Source: Candidatus Zymogenaceae bacterium (GTDB lineage Bacteria > Desulfobacterota > Zymogenia > Zymogenales > Zymogenaceae). Taken from it: a stretch of DNA of 64,000 bases. Of the stretch, positions 39,266-48,919 are shown in pieces. Made by a program: the position numbers and the translations under genes. Within the stretch, counting starts at the first letter, position 1. The number at the start of each line of letters is the position of its first letter. Under the pieces are notes generated by a model, which worked only from the letters and a program-made list of their open reading frames with translations, ran no database searches and had not been told where the DNA came from. The stretch covers positions 1 to 64,000 of the forward strand of contig JAFGFE010000031.1 of assembly GCA_016931225.1 (NCBI GenBank), read 5' to 3'.

Positions 39266-40567
39266 CTATATCTTTCTCTTGTCAATGACTCTCACGGCTT
39301 TCCCCTCGCTTCTTTTAATGGTCTTCGGCTCAACCAGCTTGACCGTTGCGCTGACGCCGAGGATATCCTTGATGTCGTGCTCGATTCTCTTTTCGAGATT
39401 TTGAAGGTTTTTGATCTCGTCGGAGAAAACCGTCTCGTTGACCTCCACGTCTATCCCCAGGATGTCCAGCGCACCGTCGCGATCGACCATGATCTGATAG
39501 TGCGGTTCGACCCCCTCGATTTCCAGCAATACGCTTTCTATCTGAGACGGGAATACGTTCACCCCCCTGATGATAAGCATGTCATCGGTGCGTCCGCTGA
39601 CTCGGGCCATCCTGGCAAAGTTCCTGCCGCAGACGCACGGATCATAGTTGAGGGTGGAGATGTCGCGCGTGCGATACCTGATAACCGGAAACGCCTCTTT
39701 CGTGATCGTGGTAAATACAAGCTCTCCCTGTGATCCCGGCGGAAGCACCTCCTCGGTGACCGGGTCGATGATTTCCGGAATGAAGTGATCCTCGAACACG
39801 TGCAGGCCGTCCTTCGCCTCCATGCACTCGGTGGAGACGCCGGGACCGATGATTTCCGAGAGACCGTAAAGATCGATGGCGCTGATATTCAGCTTCTTTT
39901 CGATCTCTTTTCTCATGACAGTGGACCAGGGTTCTGCGCCGAAGAACCCTGACTTGAGCTTCATTTTTTTGAAATCCGATCCCACCTCCTCGGCGACTTC
40001 CGCAAGGTGGAGGGCATATGACGGTGTACATGTCAGGACGGTCGGCCCAAAATCCTGCATGATCATGATCTGACGCTTGGTATTGCCGCCGGATATTGGA
40101 ATCACCGATGCGCCGAGCGTCTCCGCCCCGTAATGAAATCCCAGGCCGCCGGTGAAGAGACCATATCCGTAGGCGTTATGGATGATGTCGTGCTTTGTGG
40201 CGCCTCCCGCGACAAGGACCCTGGCCATAAGCTCCGACCAGGTTTCGATGTCTTTCTTCGTATATCCAACAACCGTGGGCTTGCCGGTGGTACCGGAAGA
40301 GGCATGGATTCTGACTACGTCCTCCATCGGTACGGTAAAGAGTCCAAAGGGGTAATTGTCTCTGAGATCCTGTTTATAGGTAAAGGGAAGACGCTTCAGG
40401 TCATCGAGGGATGTGACATCCTCCGGCTTGATGCCCGCATCGTCGAAACGCTTCTTGTAAAAAGGAACCTTCTCATATACCCGCTTCACCACGTTTTGCA
40501 GGCGCTTGAGCTGCAGCGCCTCCAATGCCTCTCTCGGCATCGTTTCATATTCTTCGTTATATATCAT
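39266..40567 (-). CDS. paaK: phenylacetate-CoA ligase (paaK-A)
   Basis: A 433-residue AMP-forming ligase converting phenylacetate or related aryl acids to CoA thioesters. All signatures are intact: [16 protein letters not shown] (phosphate loop), [40 protein letters not shown] and the C-terminal EGKAVRVID with the catalytic Lys. Genomic pairing with iorAB and an ACT protein suggests it handles arylacetates formed from aromatic amino acids. TGGAGGA precedes the ATG at 40567. Confidence 0.94.
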   Translation of the reverse strand: MIYNEEYETMPREALEALQLKRLQNVVKRVYEKVPFYKKRFDDAGIKPEDVTSLDDLKRLPFTYKQDLRDNYPFGLFTVPMEDVVRIHASSGTTGKPTVVGYTKKDIETWSELMARVLVAGGATKHDIIHNAYGYGLFTGGLGFHYGAETLGASVIPISGGNTKRQIMIMQDFGPTVLTCTPSYALHLAEVAEEVGSDFKKMKLKSGFFGAEPWSTVMRKEIEKKLNISAIDLYGLSEIIGPGVSTECMEAKDGLHVFEDHFIPEIIDPVTEEVLPPGSQGELVFTTITKEAFPVIRYRTRDISTLNYDPCVCGRNFARMARVSGRTDDMLIIRGVNVFPSQIESVLLEIEGVEPHYQIMVDRDGALDILGIDVEVNETVFSDEIKNLQNLEKRIEHDIKDILGVSATVKLVEPKTIKRSEGKAVRVIDKRKI

Positions 40568-40581
40568 ACAATTCCTCCAGT

Positions 40582-41172
40582 CTACGCCACCTGCTTTATC
40601 TCTCGTCCCGCATGAAACGCCTTCAGGTTCACATCGAGGATTTTCGACGGAAGACGATCACTCATAATGTCCGCCCACGTATTTTCCGGCATGTCGATAT
40701 ACAGGGAAAGATGCCCCAGTATGACCGTGCTGACGGTTTTTGGATTGCCGACTTCCCTCGCAATACCCACACCGTCTATAAGCGTTGTGCGGGGAAAATT
40801 CGCCCTCACAAGCTCCGGTATTCCCTCCGGATAGGTTTTTGCCCCCAGGGAAACGGACGGCGGATTGAGGCGGTAATCATTGAGGATAATGACGGTCTCT
40901 TTCTTCAAGTAATCGGTATAACGAAGGGTCTCCAGAAGCTCCAGACTGTAGAGAATATCAACCTCACCCTTCCTGATGAGGGGAGAGAAAACCTTGCGAC
41001 CGAAACGCACATGGCTTGTAACGCTGCCGCCCCTCTGGGCCATGCCGTGCACCTCACTCTTTTTTACATCACGTCCCGCCGCCAGGAGGGCCTCGGACAG
41101 CATGTTCGATGCCATGATAATCCCCTGCCCGCCGACGCCCGCCATCAATATGTTCGTTATTTTATCTTTCAC
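40582..41172 (-). CDS. iorB: indolepyruvate:ferredoxin oxidoreductase beta subunit
   Basis: A 196-residue subunit, with IorA, of the enzyme that converts arylpyruvates plus CoA to arylacetyl-CoA, CO2 and reduced ferredoxin. The N terminus [45 protein letters not shown] shows the gamma-type POR fold. The start is GTG at 41172, 3 nt after the iorA stop, with no separate ribosome binding site, suggesting coupling. Confidence 0.95.
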   Translation of the reverse strand: MKDKITNILMAGVGGQGIIMASNMLSEALLAAGRDVKKSEVHGMAQRGGSVTSHVRFGRKVFSPLIRKGEVDILYSLELLETLRYTDYLKKETVIILNDYRLNPPSVSLGAKTYPEGIPELVRANFPRTTLIDGVGIAREVGNPKTVSTVILGHLSLYIDMPENTWADIMSDRLPSKILDVNLKAFHAGREIKQVA

Positions 41173-41175
41173 GAT

Positions 41176-42969
41176 TCATGGTACCTTTACGATTGCGTCG
41201 AATTTGCATAACTGCTGGCACATCGTACATCCGATGCAGAGCATCTCGTCGATGACGGACCGTCCCTTTTTACCCTTGCCGTTTATCCCCTCCGGATCCC
41301 AGCCGATAGCGGGACATCCCAGCATGATACACGCCTTGCATCCGGTGCATTTATCATGATCGACCGAGAGGACCTCCCACTCTTTCCGACGTGCACCCTT
41401 GAGAAGCACGCAGGGTGATTCGGATATGATCACCGAGATCTCGTCCACGTCAAGCTCTTCCGTAACGATCTCTCTCGTCTTTTGTATATCATACGGATCG
41501 ACCTTTCTGACCCGATTGATTCCGATTGATTTCGCCAGTGCCGGTATATCAACCCTGTGGGTATCCTCGCCCATGAGGGTTTTTCCCGTTCCGGGATTCT
41601 GCTGTGCCCCGGTCATGGCGGTGGTGCGATTGTCCAGTATACATATTGTCGCCGACGACTTATTGTACGCGGCGTCGATGAGTGGTGTTATCCCGGAATG
41701 GAAAAACGTCGAATCTCCTATGACCGCCGCGACTTTCCCCTGCCCCTCTTTTCCCATTACCTTGTCGATACCCACTGCGTGCCCGATGCTGGCCCCCATG
41801 CAGAGGCAGGTATCGATTGCCTGAAGCGGCGGCAGAAACGCCAGTGTATAGCAGCCGATATCGCCAGCGACGAACACCTTACTTTTGGATAACGCGTAAA
41901 ATATCCCCCGGTGGGGACAACCGGGACACATATTCGGCGGCCTGGGAGGAAGCTCCGGCTTTTCCATCGGCACGGATTCCTTGAACACGTACCCGGAAAG
42001 CGAAGATGCGACGATATCGGGATTCAGCTCACCCAGTATCGGAACGTTCTCCTTCCCGGATGTCTCAAGGCCCATTGCGCGAACCTGCTCCTCGATAAAC
42101 GGGTCGAGTTCTTCGATCACTAGGAGTCGCTTCACCTTCCCGGAAAACTCTCTGATGAGTTTTTCGGGAAGGGGATACACCATGCCCAGCTTTAAGTATG
42201 ACGCGTTCGGGAAAATCTCCTTCGCATACTGGTAGGAGATTCCCGCCGTGATGATGCCGATATCGGTGTCATTGATTTCCATGACATTTTCGCGGAAAGT
42301 ATCGGCGAACTCACGGAGCCTCTTCATCCGTTCTTCAACGACGACGTGACGCTTCCGGGCGTTGGCGGGAAGCATCACCAGCTTCGGGGGATCCTTCACG
42401 ATGGAAACCTTCCCGGCATGCGTTGTTCTATCGGGCTCGGAAAGAGAAACCGAAGACTGGGAGTGGGATACACGTGTGGTGCTCCTGAGGAGCACCGGGG
42501 TGTCGAACTGTTCTGAGATATCCAACGCCAGGGCGACGTAGTCCTTGGCCTCCTGGCTGTCCGCGGGATCCAGCATTGGAACCTTGGCGAACTTTGCGTA
42601 ATTGCGATTGTCCTGCTCATTCTGGGAGCTGTGCAGCTCCGGATCGTCGGCGGTGACGAGCACCATCCCCCCCCGGATTCCGGTGTAGGAAAGGGTAAAG
42701 AGCGGGTCCGCCGCCACGTTCACCCCCACGTGCTTCATCGCCACAAGGGTTCTTGCCCCCGCATAGCACGCGCCGACGCCCACCTCCAGGGCCACCTTTT
42801 CGTTCGGCGACCACTCACAGTAAATGCCATCGTAGGAAATGAGATTTTCCAGGATTTCGGTGGATGGTGTGCCCGGATATGCCGACGCGAACAGCACACC
42901 CGCCTCATACGCGCCCCGGGCGATTGCCTCGTTGCCGCTGAGAAGCTGCTTCCGATGTGTTACGGACAT
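41176..42969 (-). CDS. iorA: indolepyruvate:ferredoxin oxidoreductase alpha subunit
   Basis: A 597-residue thiamine-diphosphate and Fe-S subunit. An N-terminal POR-like domain (LLSGNEAIARGAYEAGVLFASAYPGTPSTEI), a TPP-binding domain (CPGCPHRGIFYAL, then GDIGCYTLAFLPPL and GDSTFFHSG), and two C-terminal 4Fe-4S motifs (CTGCKACIMLGCP and CIGCTMCQQLC) are present. Indole-, phenyl- or hydroxyphenylpyruvate are the usual substrates. AGGAATAG precedes the ATG. Confidence 0.96.
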   Translation of the reverse strand: MSVTHRKQLLSGNEAIARGAYEAGVLFASAYPGTPSTEILENLISYDGIYCEWSPNEKVALEVGVGACYAGARTLVAMKHVGVNVAADPLFTLSYTGIRGGMVLVTADDPELHSSQNEQDNRNYAKFAKVPMLDPADSQEAKDYVALALDISEQFDTPVLLRSTTRVSHSQSSVSLSEPDRTTHAGKVSIVKDPPKLVMLPANARKRHVVVEERMKRLREFADTFRENVMEINDTDIGIITAGISYQYAKEIFPNASYLKLGMVYPLPEKLIREFSGKVKRLLVIEELDPFIEEQVRAMGLETSGKENVPILGELNPDIVASSLSGYVFKESVPMEKPELPPRPPNMCPGCPHRGIFYALSKSKVFVAGDIGCYTLAFLPPLQAIDTCLCMGASIGHAVGIDKVMGKEGQGKVAAVIGDSTFFHSGITPLIDAAYNKSSATICILDNRTTAMTGAQQNPGTGKTLMGEDTHRVDIPALAKSIGINRVRKVDPYDIQKTREIVTEELDVDEISVIISESPCVLLKGARRKEWEVLSVDHDKCTGCKACIMLGCPAIGWDPEGINGKGKKGRSVIDEMLCIGCTMCQQLCKFDAIVKVP

Positions 42970-42978
42970 TGACTATTC

Positions 42979-43719
42979 CTATTGTTCGGTGTCGTCCGCC
43001 ATTGTACCATCGGAGGAATCATCGGACGACTCATCTAATCCCTCTTCAATATCCAACTCGAAATCGCCCGTATCATCAAGCAGCAGGTCCTCAGGTGAAA
43101 GCGTGAGTGTATTGTATCGCTCTGAATAGCGCTCGGCCTCTTCCGTGTCGCCTCCCTTTTCCAGAACGCGTATCAGGTATGTCATTGCCTCCAGGTCGTC
43201 GGCGTCGGCCAGCGTCTTGTAGACTTCCGCCGCCTCATCATATGACCCATCGGCCTCCAGAGCGTATCCTCTGTTGAGAACGGCAATGCGGGAGAGCGGT
43301 TCATCAAGCCTCTCGGACGCCTTCCGATACATCTCGGCGGCTTCCGAATATTCTTCAAGATCATACAGCACATGACCGCGGTAGAGAAATGCCAGGGGGC
43401 GTACCTTTGACATGCGGTATGAATCGGTAATGGTGGAAAATGATAACAGCGCTTTTTCCAACTCGTCACTGTTATACCCGCCGGCATCATGATAGGTGGT
43501 GACGCCTCGATTGAATATCTCTTTTGCAGCTGTTTGTCTTTTGAAAAAGACAATTGAAAAGACAATCGCTGCGATCGCAAGGGTAATGACCGCGACGGTG
43601 GCTATGAAAATGATTCTTTCGTTTATCTCAATGAATCCCAGAATCTTTTCCCAGGTGGTTAAAAGTTCATCTCGATCTTTTTGGTTTTTTTTTCGTGAGA
43701 CTTTAATTTTTTTTGCCAA
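42979..43719 (-). CDS. membrane-anchored TPR protein (YfgM-like)
   Basis: A 246-residue protein with a very basic cytoplasmic N terminus (KKIKVSRKKNQKDRD), one transmembrane helix (about residues 38-60) and an outer helical TPR-like domain (about 70-210). The tail is highly acidic (Asp/Glu/Ser, last 40 residues). The layout resembles YfgM/TPR_21 proteins that assist envelope protein folding. The start is a TTG at 43719 with GGGAG upstream. It is only 9 nt before iorA. Confidence 0.75.
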   Translation of the reverse strand: MAKKIKVSRKKNQKDRDELLTTWEKILGFIEINERIIFIATVAVITLAIAAIVFSIVFFKRQTAAKEIFNRGVTTYHDAGGYNSDELEKALLSFSTITDSYRMSKVRPLAFLYRGHVLYDLEEYSEAAEMYRKASERLDEPLSRIAVLNRGYALEADGSYDEAAEVYKTLADADDLEAMTYLIRVLEKGGDTEEAERYSERYNTLTLSPEDLLLDDTGDFELDIEEGLDESSDDSSDGTMADDTEQ

Positions 43720-43773
43720 CGATATACACTCCCGGCTCTATGCCGCATCTCGGATGGGAAAAAATAGCGTGTT

Positions 43774-44124
43774 TTAGGCGCTTTCCATGTTGACTTTCCC
43801 TTCAAAAAAGGCGCCATCGGCAACTTCGAGGTTTCTGCATTCCATATCGGCTGCGATATTCGCGGTGGCGGCAAGTTGGATTTTATTCGTCGCTTTCAAA
43901 AATCCCTCAACCTTCCCCTCTACCATGACATCTGTGGCGGTAATCTTTCCCGTCACCTTTCCTTTTTCACCAACGTATACACTTGCCTGAATATCAATAT
44001 CTCCGTCGACTTCTCCGTTGATCAGGATGTCTTCGGAACCGGTCAGGTTGCCGGTGAATTTTGTATCGATACCGACAACGCACTCGCAATGACTTCCCGA
44101 GCCGTCAGAGCTTTTTCTATTCAT
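43774..44124 (-). CDS. bactofilin family protein
   Basis: A 116-residue polymer-forming cytoskeletal protein. The core is a right-handed beta-helix of short repeats: GIDTKFTGNLTGSEDILINGEVDGDIDIQASVYVGEKGKVTGKITA. Bactofilins form filaments that localise wall enzymes or stalk/shape factors. The N-terminal tail is short and hydrophilic. AGATAGGGG precedes the ATG. It is the first gene behind the 44171-44199 promoter. Confidence 0.93.
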   Translation of the reverse strand: MNRKSSDGSGSHCECVVGIDTKFTGNLTGSEDILINGEVDGDIDIQASVYVGEKGKVTGKITATDVMVEGKVEGFLKATNKIQLAATANIAADMECRNLEVADGAFFEGKVNMESA

Positions 44125-44170
44125 ACAATACCCCTATCTTATTTTTCCAGTAAAAATAAACAGTTAAAGC

Positions 44171-44199
44171 TATATAGCAAAATATGAAATCTTTGTCAA
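44171..44199 (-). promoter_or_regulatory. promoter of bactofilin and perhaps the 17-kb minus-strand run
   Basis: A perfect TTGACA (44199-44194), 17-bp spacer and TATATA (44176-44171) on the minus strand, about 45 bp upstream of the bactofilin ATG. Confidence 0.6.
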
Positions 44200-44277
44200 G
44201 AGCTAAAAGGCGTGATGCACAAAGAATGAGCGTATGTTTCGATGCTTCCTGAAATCTTCCGTGTATCTCCTGTTTTT

Positions 44278-44306
44278 TTGTCACAATACGGTACTTCTGG
44301 TATAAT
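44278..44306 (+). promoter_or_regulatory. extended -10 promoter for the ornithine cyclodeaminase-family gene
   Basis: TTGTCA (44278-44283), 17-bp spacer and perfect TATAAT (44301-44306), preceded by TG one base upstream (extended -10). The start site would be near 44313, leaving a leader of about 120 nt. Confidence 0.7.
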
Positions 44307-44312
44307 GATTTG

Positions 44313-44354
44313 CGGTTTTCATTGATCACTCGTTCATCATTATATCGAAAACCG
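44313..44354 (+). promoter_or_regulatory. leader stem-loop upstream of the ornithine cyclodeaminase-family gene
   Basis: An 8-bp perfect stem, CGGTTTTC with GAAAACCG, starts essentially at the predicted +1 and encloses 26 nt. A smaller TGAT/ATCA pairing lies inside. A 5'-end stem-loop of this kind may stabilise the mRNA or act as a sensor; no known riboswitch was recognised. Confidence 0.4.
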
Positions 44355-44431
44355 TGAATAATCCTGTTTCATCACCAACGGCATCACGTATATATGACAT
44401 TTATATATAAAAAAATAAGGATATTTTCGTC

Positions 44432-45442
44432 ATGCTATCACAAATTCATCCCAACGGGACAATTATCCTGACGAGAAGCCAGATCGTCGACCTCGTCGAT
44501 CTGGACGAATATATCGACACCATTGAAGACGCATTTCGCATGTATGCAGAGGGTAAGGGTGTCGGCATTGGAATGCTTCATGCGGATATCACCGAGGGTA
44601 TCGAGTTCCATATAAAATCCGGAGGCATCACCCTTACAAAGCCCTACTTCGCCCTCAAGGTGAACGGAAGCTCCTTCCAAAATAGAAGGAAATATAATCT
44701 CCCGAACATTATGGGAGCGATCATCCTCTTTGACGGTGACATGATATTCCCCCTGGCCGTTCTTGATTCCATCGAGATCACCATCCGCCGCACAGGGGCG
44801 GCAACGGCCGTTGCGGCGAAATACCTTGCCAAAACGGATTCCCAAACCGTCTGTATCGTGGGATACGGCACCCAGGGAAAAATTCAACTGACGTGCCTTT
44901 CCCGGGTGCTTTCCATTAAAAACGCGTTTGTAACCGGGAGAAACAAAGAGTCAGGAAACGCATTCGCCGACACGATGTCCAGAGAACTCGGCATCCCGGT
45001 TGCCTTTGTCTCCGATATTGATGATGCCGTCTCCCGAAGCGACGTCGTCGTCACGGCGACTCCATCGCGATCACCGCTCTTTGATGCGTCCGCTCCCCGC
45101 CCCGGCACTTTTATCGCCGCCGTGGGGGCGGACAGCCCCGAAAAGAATGAGCTGGATCCCACCCTTCTCGGTCGGGGCGTCGTTATCTGTGATATCACCG
45201 ATCAATGCGCCCGGGTTGGAGAGCTTCACCATGCCATTGGCGCAGGCGTCATAACAACTGACCGGGTACGGGGTGAACTGGGCGACATCATCACCGCCAA
45301 AAAGCCGGGACGGACCAACGATGCCGAAATCATCATCTTCGATTCCACCGGCACCGCCATCCAGGATGCTTCCGCCGCCGCTATCGTCTACGAAAAGGCC
45401 CTGGCATCCGGAAGGGGCTTTCTTGTCAATCTGATGTCATAG
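44432..45442 (+). CDS. ornithine cyclodeaminase / mu-crystallin family protein
   Basis: A 336-residue NAD(P)-dependent protein of the OCD/mu-crystallin family. Landmarks are LTRSQIVDLVDLDEYIDTIEDAFRMYAEG, the substrate-binding ALKVNGSSFQNRRKYNLP, the helix ITIRRTGAATAVAAKYLA and the Rossmann loop CIVGYGTQGKIQL. Members include ornithine cyclodeaminase, alanine dehydrogenase and ketimine reductase, so the substrate is open. Its 3' end overlaps trpA tail to tail by 17 nt. Confidence 0.88.
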   Translation: MLSQIHPNGTIILTRSQIVDLVDLDEYIDTIEDAFRMYAEGKGVGIGMLHADITEGIEFHIKSGGITLTKPYFALKVNGSSFQNRRKYNLPNIMGAIILFDGDMIFPLAVLDSIEITIRRTGAATAVAAKYLAKTDSQTVCIVGYGTQGKIQLTCLSRVLSIKNAFVTGRNKESGNAFADTMSRELGIPVAFVSDIDDAVSRSDVVVTATPSRSPLFDASAPRPGTFIAAVGADSPEKNELDPTLLGRGVVICDITDQCARVGELHHAIGAGVITTDRVRGELGDIITAKKPGRTNDAEIIIFDSTGTAIQDASAAAIVYEKALASGRGFLVNLMS

Positions 45443-46253
45443 CCTGTGGGGCATCATAGATCAACGATGTTTTGAGGGACGAGACAAATCCGCCGACCTC
45501 CTCGAGAAGTCGTTTTTTGTCATCACCTTGTTTTTCAATAATATCAACCAGGGCGCTTCCCACCACCACACCGTCAGCAATGCTCCCCAGTTGCGACGCC
45601 ATTTCCGGACTCGATACGCCGAAGCCGACGGCAACCGGAATCTTCGCCATTTCTCTTACCCGTTCGATGCCGCCTGCGAGGTCTTCCGGCAGTTTGTCCC
45701 TGGCGCCGGTGACCCCGGTCACCGACACATAATATAAAAACCCATTCGCCTCTTCAATGATGCCGGAAATCCGCTCACCATCGCTGACCGGGGAAACCAG
45801 CGTGATGAAATGAATCCCCTCTTTTTCTGTAAATCGGGTGAGCTCGTTCTTCTCCTCAGGCGGCAGGTCCACCACCAACACGCCGTCTACACCCGCCTTC
45901 GCCGCGGCCTTCGCAAATCGCTTCGGCCCATAGGAAAGTATCGGATTGTAATACCCGAACAGCACGATCGGGACGGTGAGCTCGTCCCTGAGTGATGAAA
46001 CCATATCTAGAATCCGTGTAAGAGTGACCCCGTTGTCCAGCGCCCTCTTTGCGGCGCGCTGTATAGTGGGTCCGTCCGCCATCGGATCGGAAAAGGGAAT
46101 CCCCACCTCGATGATGTCGGCGCCCGCGTTCTGAATCGTCTTCAACAGCTCTTCCGTCGTTTCGATATCCGGGTCGCCCGCCGTCAAGTATATCACCAAC
46201 GCCGCTTCGTTCTTTTCCTCAAGGCGTGAAAACACTGCATCAATTCTATTCAT
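45426..46253 (-). CDS. trpA: tryptophan synthase alpha subunit
   Basis: A 275-residue TIM barrel that cleaves indole-3-glycerol phosphate to indole. The catalytic Glu is in [21 protein letters not shown] (near residue 47), the catalytic Asp in [14 protein letters not shown], and the phosphate-binding [11 protein letters not shown] is present. Last gene of the trp operon; overlaps the trpB stop by 8 nt. Confidence 0.96.
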   Translation of the reverse strand: MNRIDAVFSRLEEKNEAALVIYLTAGDPDIETTEELLKTIQNAGADIIEVGIPFSDPMADGPTIQRAAKRALDNGVTLTRILDMVSSLRDELTVPIVLFGYYNPILSYGPKRFAKAAAKAGVDGVLVVDLPPEEKNELTRFTEKEGIHFITLVSPVSDGERISGIIEEANGFLYYVSVTGVTGARDKLPEDLAGGIERVREMAKIPVAVGFGVSSPEMASQLGSIADGVVVGSALVDIIEKQGDDKKRLLEEVGGFVSSLKTSLIYDAPQAMTSD

Positions 46254-47442
46254 AGAGATTCACCTCCATATGTTCCGCAACGGTGTGGATGTCCTTATCG
46301 CCCCTGCCGGATAAGCACACGACAATCTTCTTATCCTTGGACATCGAAGGTGCGATGCGGATAGCCTCCGCCACGGCATGGGCGCTTTCCAGCGCCGGCA
46401 TGATGCCCTCGGTCGTGGTCAGTTGTGTAAAGGCATCGAGGGCGGCCTGATCGTCCACTGCGGTGTACCGAACGCGTTTCGTGTCCTTGAAGAGGCTGTG
46501 CTCCGGACCCACACCCGGGTAGTCGAGGCCTGCGGATATGGAGTGTGTCTCGGTGATTTGCCCGTGATCATCTTGGAGCACATACGACTTTGATCCGTGG
46601 AGAACGCCGACCCTCCCGCGGCACAATGACGCCGCGTGTCTTCCGGTATCCAGGCCGTCACCCGCCGCCTCAACGCCGATCATGTCTACCTCACGGTCGT
46701 CAACGAAGGGATAAAACATCCCCATGGCGTTGGATCCGCCGCCGACACAGGCCACGAGGCAGTCCGGCAGGCGGCCGTTGGTCTTTCTCGTCTGCTCTTT
46801 GGTCTCTTTTCCGATCACCGATTGAAAATCCCGCACCATCATCGGATAGGGGTGGGGGCCAGCAACGGAGCCGATGATGTAAAAGGTATCCCTGACGTTC
46901 GTCACCCAGTCCCGGAGCGCCTCGTTCATGGCGTCTTTCAGGGTCCTCGATCCCGACGAGACCGGGATCACCCGCGCCCCCAAGAGCCGCATGCGAAAAA
47001 CGTTGATGGATTGACGTCGAATGTCCTCGGTGCCCATGTAGACATCACACGTCATGCCGAAGAGCGCCGCCACCGTTGCAGCGGCGACGCCGTGCTGCCC
47101 CGCTCCGGTCTCCGCGATCAGGCGGCCCTTGCCCATGCGCCGGGCCAGTATCGCCTGACCGAGTGTGTTGTTGATCTTGTGGGCTCCGGTATGACACAGG
47201 TCCTCTCGCTTCAGCCAGATTTCCGCCCCCCCCAGTTTTGCCGAGAGTCCCTTCGCCTGATAGAGCGGCGTGGGCCGTCCCACATATTCCTTCAGATAGA
47301 AATCCAGCTCGTGAAACAGCGCCATCTGGTCCCTGTGGTGGATATACGCCTCCTCCAGTTCCACAACCGCGGGCATCAGCGTTTCAGAGACGTATCGTCC
47401 CCCGTACATGCCGTAATGCCCCGCCTTGTCCGGGTATTGCAT
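46246..47442 (-). CDS. trpB: tryptophan synthase beta subunit
   Basis: A 398-residue PLP enzyme condensing indole with serine. The PLP Lys lies in [14 protein letters not shown] near residue 87; [20 protein letters not shown] and [16 protein letters not shown] (phosphate cradle) are typical of TrpB1, the form that pairs with TrpA. The N terminus starts with the [18 protein letters not shown] pattern. Confidence 0.97.
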   Translation of the reverse strand: MQYPDKAGHYGMYGGRYVSETLMPAVVELEEAYIHHRDQMALFHELDFYLKEYVGRPTPLYQAKGLSAKLGGAEIWLKREDLCHTGAHKINNTLGQAILARRMGKGRLIAETGAGQHGVAAATVAALFGMTCDVYMGTEDIRRQSINVFRMRLLGARVIPVSSGSRTLKDAMNEALRDWVTNVRDTFYIIGSVAGPHPYPMMVRDFQSVIGKETKEQTRKTNGRLPDCLVACVGGGSNAMGMFYPFVDDREVDMIGVEAAGDGLDTGRHAASLCRGRVGVLHGSKSYVLQDDHGQITETHSISAGLDYPGVGPEHSLFKDTKRVRYTAVDDQAALDAFTQLTTTEGIMPALESAHAVAEAIRIAPSMSKDKKIVVCLSGRGDKDIHTVAEHMEVNLYE

Positions 47443-47447
47443 GAGTT

Positions 47448-48098
47448 TTATGCTCCTTGTATCTGTCCGTCAATGATGCGTACGCTTTCTAAAAAGCGTG
47501 CGATTTTTTCATGATCCTTTCTCTCCGGAGAGTCTTCCACTCCCGAGGAGACATCCACCCCGTATGGTCTGACGCGATCGATGAGATCGGCGACGTTTTC
47601 CGGCCTCAATCCTCCCGCCACGATGATCCTCCTCCCCCTCGCATACCTTTTCGCGATATCCCAGTCGAACGCGACGCCGGTCCCCCCCTTTTCACCGGGT
47701 ATGAAAGTATCGAGCAGCACCGTTTGTTCTTCCGGTATCGATTCCAGCTCCCGCTCTCCGGTACCGTCCCCCATCCGTACCACTGGAATAATCGACGAGG
47801 GAGATATTCCAAGTGAGGCACGCTCGGCGTTCATGACCTGAACTGCATTAACCCCGCTCTCTCTATAGACCCGCAGCACATAATCATTTCGCTCGTCGGC
47901 AAACACGCCGATCGTCTGGATGAACGGCGGAAGCACATCGATGATGTCGCGCGCCTGTTTCGGCTCGATGTATCTTCGGCTGGGTCGATGAAACACGAAA
48001 CCGACGGCGTCCGCCCCGTGATCTGCGGAAACCAGCGCGTCGTCTACCCGGGTAATCCCGCATATTTTCACCCGTGTTCGTCCGAAATTGAATGTCAC
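47448..48098 (-). CDS. trpF: phosphoribosylanthranilate isomerase
   Basis: A 216-residue TIM-barrel isomerase. The catalytic Cys is in [14 protein letters not shown] near residue 13 and the catalytic Asp in [33 protein letters not shown] and [20 protein letters not shown] close the barrel. The start is GTG at 48098 in a GTGA overlap with trpC. Confidence 0.95.
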   Translation of the reverse strand: MTFNFGRTRVKICGITRVDDALVSADHGADAVGFVFHRPSRRYIEPKQARDIIDVLPPFIQTIGVFADERNDYVLRVYRESGVNAVQVMNAERASLGISPSSIIPVVRMGDGTGERELESIPEEQTVLLDTFIPGEKGGTGVAFDWDIAKRYARGRRIIVAGGLRPENVADLIDRVRPYGVDVSSGVEDSPERKDHEKIARFLESVRIIDGQIQGA

Positions 48099-48919
48099 TC
48101 TGCACCTCCACGTATGAGTTCAGACAACGCTTTCTCGACATTCCCTGCACGCATGAGGCTCTCACCCACCAGCACCCCCTTCACTCCGGTCCGAACAAGG
48201 CGCCTGACATCGTCGCCCGATGATACGCCGCTGGCGCTCACCACCGTGACGTCCTTCGGCATTTCCGTCATGATGCGTTCTGTTGTGGCAAGATCGGTGA
48301 CGAACGTTTTCAAATCCCTGTTGTTTATGCCGACAAGTGTTGCCCCCGCACCAATCGCACAGTCCCGTTCGGACGCTGTGTGCACCTCGACGAGGCAATC
48401 AAGCCCGATCTCTTCTGCCTGAGACATGAGACTTGTGAGCAGATCGTCATCCAAAATTGCACAGATGAGCAGTACCGCATCGGCTCCCGCCGCCCTCGCC
48501 TCGTAGAGCTGATAGGGATCGAATATAAAATCCTTCCTGAGGACGGGGATCGCAACCCGCCTTCGAGCGCGGATCAGGTGATCAAGACATCCCCCGAAAT
48601 GATCCTCCTCGGTCAATACAGAGAGTGCACTCGCCCCCCCCTCCTGATACGAGACGGCGATCGCCTCCGGGTCGACTGATCCCGCGATGACACCCACAGA
48701 CGGGCTCTTCGCCTTTATCTCCGCGATGACGGCGACGCCGTCCCGATCTCGAATCGCTCGGTGAAATCCCCGTGTGTCCCCTTTATCGTCGATTCTCCCC
48801 ATCAGCTCGTCGATGCCGATCAGGTTCTTCCGTGCCGTTACAGATTCCCGCTTTTTGTCGACGATGGCGTCCAGTATCGTTCCGGACTTCACCGGAATCC
48901 TGCGAGTGGAGGCCTTCAT
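48095..48919 (-). CDS. trpC: indole-3-glycerol phosphate synthase
   Basis: A 274-residue TIM-barrel enzyme forming indole-3-glycerol phosphate. VIAEIKAKSPSVGVI supplies the first catalytic Lys, FGGCLDHL and VLRKDFIFDPYQLYEARAAGADAVLLI the middle, GINNRDLKTF and SASGVSSGDDVRRL the rest. The ATG at 48919 overlaps the trpD TGA; a TTG one codon earlier is also possible given the GGAGG position. Confidence 0.96.
   Translation of the reverse strand: MKASTRRIPVKSGTILDAIVDKKRESVTARKNLIGIDELMGRIDDKGDTRGFHRAIRDRDGVAVIAEIKAKSPSVGVIAGSVDPEAIAVSYQEGGASALSVLTEEDHFGGCLDHLIRARRRVAIPVLRKDFIFDPYQLYEARAAGADAVLLICAILDDDLLTSLMSQAEEIGLDCLVEVHTASERDCAIGAGATLVGINNRDLKTFVTDLATTERIMTEMPKDVTVVSASGVSSGDDVRRLVRTGVKGVLVGESLMRAGNVEKALSELIRGGAE

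Larger units (their letters stand above)
44125..44431. other. 307-bp divergent intergenic region
   Basis: It contains a minus-strand promoter for bactofilin and a plus-strand promoter plus a structured leader for the ornithine cyclodeaminase-family gene. A short open minus-strand frame crosses it (70 codons) but overlaps both promoters and resembles nothing; I see no gene here. Confidence 0.6.

Noticed and set aside
44117-44329. 70-codon minus-strand frame in the bactofilin/OCD intergenic region
   Set aside because: It covers two good promoters, overlaps the bactofilin start and has no recognisable features.
46636-47514. 292-codon plus-strand frame over trpB
   Set aside because: Antisense shadow of trpB; composition is Arg/His-rich and without domain motifs.
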